This document shows positions 53,842 to 64,000 of a stretch of DNA of 64,000 nt, piece after piece. The position numbers and the translations under genes were made by a program. The stretch comes from Ilex aquifolium (taxonomy: Eukaryota; Streptophyta; Magnoliopsida; Aquifoliales; Aquifoliaceae): NCBI GenBank assembly GCA_951799425.1, contig OX637397.1, forward strand, positions 42,016,409 through 42,080,408. The letters run 5' to 3'. The notes beneath the pieces are model-generated. The model searched no databases. It was not told the origin of the DNA and saw only the letters and a program-made list of their open reading frames with translations. The first letter of the stretch is position 1, and the number at the start of each line of letters is the position of its first letter.

Positions 53842-54977
53842 ACATAACTTTTTACTCCGGTCTCTGATTAAGTTGATTCTTGCGGCATTGTAAAGAATTC
53901 TTGAATCCCTAACCATTTTATTCACATCAAAAGTCATGAAAAATCCTCTAGCATGGGCTATATTGTAACGCAAATTTGGTGTAGTAAGTAGTCCTCCTTT
54001 AAAATGAAATAGTCTATCGGACATAACTTTTTCTCCCGAACTCGGATTGAGCTAATTCTTGCGGCATTGTAAAGAGAACATGAAACCCTAACCAATATAT
54101 TCAGATCAAAATTGGTGATTCATCTTCTAACAAGTTCGAAATGGTGATGGAAGTTTGGTATAGTTGGCCATTCGCCTCCACAAGGAAAAAAAAGTAATTC
54201 CCATTCATTCTTATTTCTGACATAACTGTTTACTCCGGTCTCTGATTAAGTTGATTCTTGCGGCATTGTAAAGAATTATTGAATCCCTTACCATTTTATT
54301 CACATCAAAAGTCATGAAAAATCCTCTAGCATGGGCTATATTGTAACGCAAATTTGGTGTAGTAAGTAGTCCTCCTTTAAAATGAAATAGTCTATCGGAC
54401 ATAACTTTTTCTCCCGAACTCGGATTGAGCTAATTCTTGCGGCATTGTAAAGAGAACATGAAACCCTAACCAATATATTCAGATCAAAATTGGTGATTCA
54501 TCTTCTAACAAGTTCGAAATGGTGATGGAAGTTTGGTATAGTTGACCATTCCCCTCCACAAGGAAAAAAAAGTAATTTCCCATTCTTTCTTATTTCTGAC
54601 ATAACTTTTTACTCCGGTCTCTGATTAAGTTGATTCTTGCGGCATTGTAAAGAATTCTTGAATCCCTAACCATTTTATTCACATCAAAAGTCATGAAAAA
54701 TCCTCTAGCATGGGCTATATTGTAACGCAAATTTGGTGTAGTAAGTAGTCCTCCTTTAAAATGAAATAGTCTATCGGACATAACATTTTCACCCGAACTC
54801 GGATAGAGCTAATTCTTGCAGCATTTTAAAGAGAACTTGAAACCCTAACCAATATATTCAGATCAAAATTGGTGATTCATCTTCTAACAAGTTCGAAATG
54901 GTGATGGAAGTTTGGTATAGTTGTCCATTCCCCTCCACAAGGAAAAAAAAGTAATTTCCCATTCTTTCTTATTTCTG
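52706..54977. repeat. 3-dimer HOR (D1, D3, D1), two copies of 1136 bp
   Basis: Copies 52706-53841 and 53842-54977 have the same class order and the same beta sequence of variants (gaacatgaaa, gaacatgaaa, cagcatttt). D3 recurs at 53084 and 54220, 1136 bp apart. Two dimers of type D1 then abut at 54599 and 54978. This small HOR sits at the right part of the 15-dimer unit and is not repeated in copy 2, so it may have expanded after, or been lost from, the second copy. Confidence 0.75.
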
Positions 54978-55356
54978 ACATAACTTTTTACTCCGGTCTC
55001 TGATTAAGTTGATTCTTGCGGCATTGTAAAGAATTCTTGAATCCCTAACCATTTTATTCACATCAAAAGTCATGAAAAATCCTCTAGCATGGGCTATATT
55101 GTAACGCAAATTTGGTGTAGTAAGTAGTCCTCCTTTAAAATGAAATAGTCTATCGGACATAACATTTTCACCCGAACTCGGATAGAGCTAATTCTTGCAG
55201 CATTTTAAAGAGAACTTGAAACCCTAACCAATATATTCAGATCAAAATTGGTGATTCATCTTCTAACAAGTTCGAAATGGTGATGGAAGTTTGGTATAGT
55301 TGTCCATTCCCCTCCACAAGGAAAAAAAAGTAATTTCCCATTCTTTCTTATTTCTG

Positions 55357-58300
55357 ACATAACTTTTTACTCCGGTCTCTGATTAAGTTGATTCTTGCGG
55401 CATTGTAAAGAATTCTTGAATCCCTAACCATTTTATTCACAACAAAAGTCACGAAAAATCCTCTAGCACGGGCTATAATGGAACGCAAATTTGGTGTAAT
55501 AAGTAGTCCTCCTTTAAAATGAAATAGTCTATCGGACATAACATTTTCTCCCGAACTCGGATTGAGCTAATTCTTGCGGCATTGTAAAGAGAACTTGAAA
55601 CCCTAACCAATATATTGAGATCAAAATTGGTGATTCATCTTCTAACAAGTTCGAAATGGTGATGGAAGTTTGGTATAGTTGGCCATTCGCCTCCACAAGG
55701 AAAAAAAAGTAATTCCCATTCATTCTTATTTCTGACATAACTGTTTACTCCGGTCTCTGATTAAGTTGATTCTTGCGGCATTGTAAAGAATTATTGAATC
55801 CCTTACCATTTTATTCACATCAAAAGTCATGAAAAATCCTCTAGCATGGGCTATATTGTAACGCAAATTTGGTGTAGTAAGTAGTCCTCCTTTAAAATGA
55901 AATAGTCTATCGGACATAACTTTTTCTCCCGAACTCGGATTGAGCTAATTCTTGCGGCATTGTAAAGAGAACTTGAAACCCTAACCAATATATTCAGATC
56001 AAAATTGGTGATTCATCTTCTAACAAGTTCGAAATGGTGATGGAAGTTTGGTATAGTTGACCATTCCCCTCCACAAGGAAAAAAAAGTAATTTCCCATTC
56101 TTTCTTATTTCTGACATAACTTTTTACTCCGGTCTCTGATTAAGTTGATTCTTGCGGCATTGTAAAGAATTCTTGAATCCCTAACCATTTTATTCACATC
56201 AAAAGTCATGAAAAATCCTCTAGCATGGGCTATATTGTAACGCAAATTTGGTGTAGTAAGTAGTCCTCCTTTAAAATGAAATAGTCTATCGGACATAACA
56301 TTTTCACCCGAACTCGGATAGAGCTAATTCTTGCAGCATTTTAAAGAGAACTTGAAACCCTAACCAATATATTTAGATCAAAATTGGTGATTCATCTTCT
56401 AACAAGTTCGAAATGGTGATGGAAGTTTGGTATAGTTGTCCATTCCCCTCCACAAGGAAAAAAAAGTAATTTCCCATTCTTTCTTATTTCTGACATAACT
56501 TTTTACTCCGGTCTCTGATTAAGTTGATTCTTGCGGCATTGTAAAGAATTCTTGAATCCCTAACCATTTTATTCACAACAAAAGTCACGAAAAATCCTCT
56601 GGCACGGGCTATATTGTAACGCAAATTTGGTGTAATAAGTAGTCCTCCTTTAAAATGAAATAGTCTATCGGACATAACATTTTCTCCCGAACTCGGATTG
56701 AGCTAATTCTTGCGGCATTGTAAAGAGAACTTGAAACCCTAACCAATATATTGAGATCAAAATTGGTGATTCATCTTCTAACAAGTTCGAAATGGTGATG
56801 GAAGTTTGGTATAGTTGGCCATTCGCCTCCACAAGGAAAAAAAAGTAATTCCCATTCATTCTTATTTCTGACATAACTGTTTACTCCGGTCTCTGATTAA
56901 GTTGATTCTTGCGGCATTGTAAAGAATTCTTGAATCCCTTACCATTTTATTCACATCAAAACTCATGAAAAATCCTCTAGCATGGGCTATATTGTAACGC
57001 AAATTTGGTGTAGTAAGTAGTCCTCCTTTAAAATGAAATAGTCTATCGGACATAACTTTTTCTCCCGAACTCGGATTGAGCTAATTCTTGCGGCATTGTA
57101 AAGAGAACATGAAACCCTAACCAATATATTCAGATCAAAATTGGTGATTCATCTTCTAACAAGTTCGAAATGGTGATGGAAGTTTGGTATAGTTGGCCAT
57201 TCGCCTCCACAAGGAAAAAAAAGTAATTCCCATTCATTCTTATTTCTGACATAACTGTTTACTCCGGTCTCTGATTAAGTTGATTCTTGCGGCATTGTAA
57301 AGAATTATTGAATCCCTTACCATTTTATTCACATCAAAAGTCATGAAAAATCCTCTAGCATGGGCTATATTGTAACGCAAATTTGGTGTAATAAGTAGTC
57401 CTCCTTTAAAATGAAATAGTCTATCGGACATAACATTTTCTCCCGAACTCGGATTGAGCTAATTCTTGCGGCATTGTAAAGAGAACTTGAAACCCTAACC
57501 AATATATTGAGATCAAAATTGGTGATTCATCTTCTAACAAGTTCGAAATGGTGATGGAAGTTTGGTATAGTTGGCCATTCGCCTCCACAAGGAAAAAAAA
57601 GTAATTCCCATTCATTCTTATTTCTGACATAACTGTTTACTCCGGTCTCTGATTAAGTTGATTCTTGCGGCATTGTAAAGAATTATTGAATCCCTTACCA
57701 TTTTATTCACATCAAAAGTCATGAAAAATCCTCTAGCATGGGCTATATTGTAACGCAAATTTGGTGTAGTAAGTAGTCCTCCTTTAAAATGAAATAGTCT
57801 ATCGGACATAACTTTTTCTCCCGAACTCGGATTGAGCTAATTCTTGCGGCATTGTAAAGAGAACATGAAACCCTAACCAATATATTCAGATCAAAATTGG
57901 TGATTCATCTTCTAACAAGTTCGAAATGGTGATGGAAGTTTGGTATAGTTGGCCATTCGCCTCCACAAGGAAAAAAAAGTAATTCCCATTCATTCTTATT
58001 TCTGACATAACTGTTTACTCCGGTCTCTGATTAAGTTGATTCTTGCGGCATTGTAAAGAATTATTGAATCCCTTACCATTTTATTCACATCAAAAGTCAT
58101 GAAAAATCCTCTAGCATGGGCTATATTGTAACGCAAATTTGGTGTAGTAAGTAGTCCTCCTTTAAAATGAAATAGTCTATCGGACATAACTTTTTCTCCC
58201 GAACTCGGATTGAGCTAATTCTTGCGGCATTGTAAAGAGAACATGAAACCCTAACCAATATATTCAGATCAAAATTGGTGATTCATCTTCTAACAAGTTC

Positions 58301-59519
58301 GAAATGGTGATGGAAGTTTGGTATAGTTGACCATTCCCCTCCACAAGGAAAAAAAAGTAATTTCCCATTCTTTCTTATTTCTGACATAACTTTTTACTCC
58401 GGTCTCTGATTAAGTTGATTCTTGCGGCATTGTAAAGAATTCTTGAATCCCTAACCATTTTATTCACATCAAAAGTCATGAAAAATCCTCTAGCATGGGC
58501 TATATTGTAACGCAAATTTGGTGTAGTAAGTAGTCCTCCTTTAAAATGAAATAGTCTATCGGACATAACTTTTTCTCCCGAACTCGGATTGAGCTAATTC
58601 TTGCGGCATTGTAAAGAGAACATGAAACCCTAACCAATATATTCAGATCAAAATTGGTGATTCATCTTCTAACAAGTTCGAAATGGTGATGGAAGTTTGG
58701 TATAGTTGGCCATTCGCCTCCACAAGGAAAAAAAAGTAATTCCCATTCATTCTTATTTCTGACATAACTGTTTACTCCGGTCTCTGATTAAGTTGATTCT
58801 TGCGGCATTGTAAAGAATTATTGAATCCCTTACCATTTTATTCACATCAAAAGTCATGAAAAATCCTCTAGCATGGGCTATATTGTAACGCAAATTTGGT
58901 GTAGTAAGTAGTCCTCCTTTAAAATGAAATAGTCTATCGGACATAACTTTTTCTCCCGAACTCGGATTGAGCTAATTCTTGCGGCATTGTAAAGAGAACA
59001 TGAAACCCTAACCAATATATTCAGATCAAAATTGGTGATTCATCTTCTAACAAGTTCGAAATGGTGATGGAAGTTTGGTATAGTTGACCATTCCCCTCCA
59101 CAAGGAAAAAAAAGTAATTTCCCATTCTTTCTTATTTCTGACATAACTTTTTACTCCGGTCTCTGATTAAGTTGATTCTTGCGGCATTGTAAAGAATTCT
59201 TGAATCCCTAACCATTTTATTCACATCAAAAGTCATGAAAAATCCTCTAGCATGGGCTATATTGTAACGCAAATTTGGTGTAGTAAGTAGTCCTCCTTTA
59301 AAATGAAATAGTCTATCGGACATAACATTTTCACCCGAACTCGGATAGAGCTAATTCTTGCAGCATTTTAAAGAGAACTTGAAACCCTAACCAATATATT
59401 CAGATCAAAATTGGTGATTCATCTTCTAACAAGTTCGAAATGGTGATGGAAGTTTGGTATAGTTGTCCATTCCCCTCCACAAGGAAAAAAAAGTAATTTC
59501 CCATTCTTTCTTACTTCTG
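55357..59519. repeat. Segmental duplication, copy 2 (11 dimers)
   Basis: Second copy of the block at 49679-53841, offset 5678 bp. The match ends at the right near 59514, where this copy is followed by cttacttctg and a D2 dimer, while copy 1 is followed by cttatttctg and a D1 dimer. The four dimers between the copies (53842-55356: D1, D3, D1, D1) complete the 15-dimer unit and have no counterpart after copy 2. Confidence 0.87.
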
Positions 59520-62500
59520 ACATAACTTTTTACTCCGGTCTCTGATTAAGTTGATTCTTGCGGCATTGTAAAGAATTCTTGAATCCCTAACCATTTTATT
59601 CACATCAAAAGTCACGAAAAATCCTCTAGCACGGGCTATATTGTAACGCAAATTTGGTGTAATAAGTAGTCCTCCTTTAAAATGAAATAGTCTATCGGAC
59701 ATAACATTTTCTCCCGAACTCGGATTGAGCTAATTCTTGCGGCATTGTAAAGAGAACTTGAAACCCTAACCAATATATTGAGATCAAAATTGGTGATTCA
59801 TCTTCTAACAAGTTCGAAATGGTGATGGAAGTTTGGTATAGTTGTCCATTCCCCTCCACAAGGAAAAAAAAGTAATTTCCCATTCTTTCTTATTTCTGAC
59901 ATAACTTTTTACTCCGGTCTCTGATTAAGTTGATTCTTGCGGCATTGTAAAGAATTCTTGAATCCCTAACCATTTTATTCACATCAAAAGTCATGAAAAA
60001 TCCTCTAGCATGGGCTATATTGTAACGCAAATTTGGTGTAGTAAGTAGTCCTCCTTTAAAATGAAATAGTCTATCGGACATAACATTTTCTCCCGAACTC
60101 GGATTGAGCTAATTCTTGCGGCATTGTAAAGAGAACTTGAAACCCTAACCAATATATTGAGATCAAAATTGGTGATTCATCTTCTAACAAGTTCGAAATG
60201 GTGATGGAAGTTTGGTATAGTTGGCCATTCGCCTCCACAAGGAAAAAAAAGTAATTCCCATTCATTCTTATTTCTGACATAACTGTTTACTCCGGTCTCT
60301 GATTAAGTTGATTCTTGCGGCATTGTAAAGAATTCTTGAATCGCTAACCATTTTATTCACATCAAAAGTCATGAAAAATCCTCTAGCATGGGCTATATTG
60401 CAACGCAAATTTGGTGTAATAAGTTGTCCTCCTTTAAAATGAAATAGTCTATCGGACATAACTTTTTCTCCCGAACTCGGATTGAGCTAATTCTTGCGGC
60501 ATTGTAAAGAGAACTTGAAACCCTAACCAATATATTGAGATCAAAATTGGTGATTCATCTTCTAACAAGTTCGAAATGGTGATGGAAGTTTGGTATAGTT
60601 GGCAATTCGCCTCCACAAGGAAAAAAAAGTAATTCCCATTCATTCTTATTTCTGACATAACTGTTTACTCCGGTCTCTGATTAAGTTGATTCTTGCGGCA
60701 TTGTAAAGAATTATTGAATCCCTTACCATTTTATTCATATCAAAAGTCATGAAAAATCCTCTAGCATGGGCTATATTGTAACGCAAATTTGGTGTAGTAA
60801 GTAGTCCTCCTTTAAAATGAAATAGTCTATCGGACATAACATTTTCACCCGAACTCGGATAGAGCTAATTCTTGCAGCATTTTAAAGAGAACTTGAAACC
60901 CTAACCAATATATTCAGATCAAAATTGGTGATTCATCTTCTAACAAGTTCGAAATGGTGATGGAAGTTTGGTATAGTTGTCCATTCCCCTCCACAAGGAA
61001 AAAAAAGTAATTTCCCATTCTTTCTTACTTCTGACATAACTTTTTACTCCGGTCTCTGATTAAGTTGATTCTTGCGGCATTGTAAAGAATTCTTGAATCC
61101 CTAACCATTTTATTCACATCAAAAGTCACGAAAAATCCTCTAGCACGGGCTATATTGTAACGCAAATTTGGTGTAATAAGTAGTCCTCCTTTAAAATGAA
61201 ATAGTCTATCGGACATAACATTTTCTCCCGAACTCGGATTGAGCTAATTCTTGCGGCATTGTAAAGAGAACTTGAAACCCTAACCAATATATTGAGATCA
61301 AAATTGGTGATTCATCTTCTAACAAGTTCGAAATGGTGATGAAAGTTTGGTATAGTTGGCAATTCGCCTCCACAAGGAAAAAAAAGTAATTCCCATTCAT
61401 TCTTATTTCTGACATAACTGTTTACTCCGGTCTCTGATTAAGTTGATTCTTGCGGCATTGTAAAGAATTATTGAATCCCTTACCATTTTATTCACATCAA
61501 AAGTCATGAAAAATCCTCTAGCATGGGCTATATTGTAACGCAAATTTGGTGTAGTAAGTAGTCCTCCTTTAAAATGAAATAGTCTATCGGACATAACATT
61601 TTCACCCGAACTCGGATAGAGCTAATTCTTGCAGCATTTTAAAGAGAACTTGAAACCCTAACCAATATATTCAGATCAAAATTGGTGATTCATCTTCTAA
61701 CAAGTTCGAAATGGTGATGGAAGTTTAGTATAGTTGTCCATTCCCCTCCACAAGGAAAAAAAAGTAATTTCCCATTCTTTCTTACTTCTGACATAACTTT
61801 TTACTCCGGTCTCTGATTAAGTTGATTCTTGCGGCATTGTAAAGAATTCTTGAATCCCTAACCATTTTATTCACATCAAAAGTCACGAAAAATCCTCTAG
61901 CACGGGCTATATTGTAACGCAAATTTGGTGTAATAAGTAGTCCTCCTTTAAAATGAAATAGTCTATCGGACATAACATTTTCTCCCGAACTCGGATTGAG
62001 CTAATTCTTGCGGCATTGTAAAGAGAACTTGAAACCCTAACCAATATATTGAGATCAAAATTGGTGATTCATCTTCTAACAAGTTCGAAATGGTGATGGA
62101 AGTTTGGTATAGTTGGCCATTCGCCTCCACAAGGAAAAAAAAGTAATTCCCATTCATTCTTATTTCTGACATAACTGTTTACTCCGGTCTCTGATTAAGT
62201 TGATTCTTGCGGCATTGTAAAGAATTCTTGAATCGCTAACCATTTTATTCACATCAAAAGTCATGAAAAATCCTCTAGCATGGGCTATATTGCAACGCAA
62301 ATTTGGTGTAATAAGTTGTCCTCCTTTAAAATGAAATAGTCTATCGGACATAACTTTTTCTCCCGAACTCGGATTGAGCTAATTCTTGCGGCATTGTAAA
62401 GAGAACTTGAAACCCTAACCAATATATTGAGATCAAAATTGGTGATTCATCTTCTAACAAGTTCGAAATGGTGATGGAAGTTTGGTATAGTTGGCAATTC

Positions 62501-64000
62501 GCCTCCACAAGGAAAAAAAAGTAATTCCCATTCATTCTTATTTCTGACATAACTGTTTACTCCGGTCTCTGATTAAGTTGATTCTTGCGGCATTGTAAAG
62601 AATTATTGAATCCTTTACCATTTTATTCACATCAAAAGTCATGAAAAATCCTCTAGCATGGGCTATATTGTAACGCAAATTTGGTGTAGTAAGTAGTCCT
62701 CCTTTAAAATGAAATAGTCTATCGGACATAACATTTTCACCCGAACTCGGATAGAGCTAATTCTTGCAGCATTTTAAAGAGAACTTGAAACCCTAACCAA
62801 TATATTCAGATCAAAATTGGTGATTCATCTTCTAACAAGTTCGAAATGGTGATGGAAGTTTGGTATAGTTGTCCATTCCCCTCCACAAGGAAAAAAAAGT
62901 AATTTCCCATTCTTTCTTACTTCTGACATAACTTTTTACTCCGGTCTCTGATTAAGTTGATTCTTGCGGCATTGTAAAGAATTCTTGAATCCCTAACCAT
63001 TTTATTCACATCAAAAGTCACGAAAAATCCTCTAGCACGGGCTATATTGTAACGCAAATTTGGTGTAATAAGTAGTCCTCCTTTAAAATGAAATAGTCTA
63101 TCGGACATAACATTTTCTCCCGAACTCGGATTGAGCTAATTCTTGCGGCATTGTAAAGAGAACTTGAAACCCTAACCAATATATTGAGATCAAAATTGGT
63201 GATTCATCTTCTAACAAGTTCGAAATGGTGATGGAAGTTTGGTATAGTTGTCCATTCCCCTCCACAAGGAAAAAAAAGTAATTTCCCATTCTTTCTTATT
63301 TCTGACATAACTTTTTACTCCGGTCTCTGATTAAGTTGATTCTTGCGGCATTGTAAAGAATTCTTGAATCCCTAACCATTTTATTCACAACAAAAGTCAC
63401 GAAAAATCCTCTAGCACGGGCTATATTGTAACGCAAATTTGGTGTAATAAGTAGTCCTCCTTTAAAATGAAATAGTCTATCGGACATAACATTTTCTCCC
63501 GAACTCGGATTGAGCTAATTCTTGCGGCATTGTAAAGAGAACTTGAAACCCTAACCAATATATTGAGATCAAAATTGGTGATTCATCTTCTAACAAGTTC
63601 GAAATGGTGATGGAAGTTTGGTATAGTTGGCCATTCGCCTCCACAAGGAAAAAAAAGTAATTCCCATTCATTCTTATTTCTGACATAACTGTTTACTCCG
63701 GTCTCTGATTAAGTTGATTCTTGCGGCATTGTAAAGAATTATTGAATCCCTTACCATTTTATTCACATCAAAAGTCATGAAAAATCCTCTAGCATGGGCT
63801 ATATTGTAACGCAAATTTGGTGTAGTAAGTAGTCCTCCTTTAAAATGAAATAGTCTATCGGACATAACTTTTTCTCCCGAACTCGGATTGAGCTAATTCT
63901 TGCGGCATTGTAAAGAGAACATGAAACCCTAACCAATATATTCAGATCAAAATTGGTGATTCATCTTCTAACAAGTTCGAAATGGTGATGGAAGTTTGGT
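59520..64000. repeat. Dimers 158-169, closing mosaic with D6
   Basis: The order is D2, D1/D2 hybrid, D6, D3, D2, D3, D2, D6, D3, D2, D5 and a partial D3. D6 recurs at 60277 and 62169, 1892 bp apart. The D3 dimers after D6 have the ggcaattcg tail of D7 but only eight A, so they look like a form without the nine-A and agcacggg features. Private changes are present in several dimers: ttcatatc near 60734, gatgaaag near 61339, gtttagta near 61725, and gaatccttt near 62610. The last dimer is cut by the window end. Confidence 0.78.
59899..60277. repeat. D1/D2 hybrid dimer
   Basis: Alpha is D1 throughout (gtcatgaaa, agcatggg, gtagtaag) but beta is the tctcccg, gattgag, ttgagatc form that follows D2 or D5. 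A D6 dimer comes next, as it does after D2 in all seven other cases. The switch lies between about 60048 and 60092. This is a second, independent recombinant near the alpha/beta border. Confidence 0.75.

Larger units (their letters stand above)
1..64000. repeat. Tandem satellite array, 379-bp dimeric unit, probable centromeric satellite
   Basis: The whole window is one uninterrupted head-to-tail array. The marker acataac followed by tttttact or tgtttact (alpha start) recurs every 378-379 bp: 72, 451, 829, 1208, 1587 and so on to 63683, which is 168 full periods with a mean of about 378.6 bp. All copies run in the same orientation. I see no transposon, inversion or unique spacer. Copies differ by a few per cent at most, and many differences are shared by groups of copies. 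Such arrays, with a unit near one or two nucleosome repeats, are typical of plant centromeres and heterochromatic knobs. Centromere function is inferred, not shown. The array runs past both ends of the window, so its true length is unknown. Confidence 0.97.

Noticed and set aside
1-64000. CRISPR array
   Set aside because: The regular period is 379 bp with no short conserved repeat separated by unique spacers; the whole period is repeated.
1-64000. Hidden defence, phage or other gene system
   Set aside because: Every base belongs to the dimeric satellite. There is no stretch of unique sequence in which such a system could lie.

Overview
The window lies entirely inside one tandem satellite DNA array. 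From base 1 to base 64000 it is a head-to-tail repeat on a single strand orientation, with no gene, RNA gene, transposable element, inversion or unique sequence that I can see. The repeating unit is a dimer of 379 bp (378 bp in some variants). It is made of two diverged but clearly homologous subunits, alpha (179 bp, e.g. 72-250) and beta (200 bp, e.g. 251-450). I count 168 complete dimers from 72 to 63682, a 71-bp partial beta at the left edge and a 318-bp partial dimer at the right edge. Alpha and beta alternate without a single slip.

Organism: the subunit size (about 180-200 bp, one nucleosome repeat), the low G+C (about 35 % by hand count of alpha) and the higher-order organisation point to a eukaryotic centromeric or pericentromeric satellite, most likely from a plant. 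The reverse strand of beta resembles the Arabidopsis CEN180 (pAL1) satellite as I remember it. Both have the word CTTGTTAGAAGA, a 7-base spacer, then a CCAA...TTGG dyad of 23-24 bp. I therefore suggest a Brassicaceae centromere, as a hypothesis to be tested by alignment. I do not recognise the species.

Layout: dimers fall into about a dozen classes defined by diagnostic bases in alpha. D1 is the reference (gtcatgaaa, agcatggg, gtagtaag). D1t is D1 with gaatcccttacc. D2 has gtcacgaaa, agcacggg, gtaataag. D2x is D2 with gtaaataattc. D3 has gaattattg, usually with ctgtttact. D3g is D3 ending ctaccgg. D4 has gatcaagttg and gaatcgctt. D5 is D2 with cacaacaaaag. D6 has gaatcgctaacc, attgcaacg and taagttgtcc. 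D7 is D3 with agcacggg, preceded by ggcaattcg and an A9 run. D8 has aaactcatg. D9 is a D3/D2 hybrid. Their order forms local higher-order repeats (HORs): a 5-dimer HOR of 1893 bp (3102-6887); three copies of an 8-dimer HOR of 3029 bp (6131-15217); a mosaic of these classes (15218-26957); 5-dimer and 3-dimer HORs (26958-35665); a 6-dimer HOR of 2272 bp and derivatives (35666-49678); a 15-dimer, 5678-bp segmental duplication (49679-59519); and a closing mosaic (59520-64000). D2x and D4 occur only in the first 28.5 kb, D6 and D7 only after 36.4 kb, so the array has distinct domains.

Nothing here works as a gene system. The interest is in how the array evolved (unequal exchange, nested duplication, gene-conversion-like hybrids) and in whether it carries centromeric nucleosomes. 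The open reading frames in each repeat are judged non-coding. Class orders were read by eye from diagnostic bases, not from a computed alignment.
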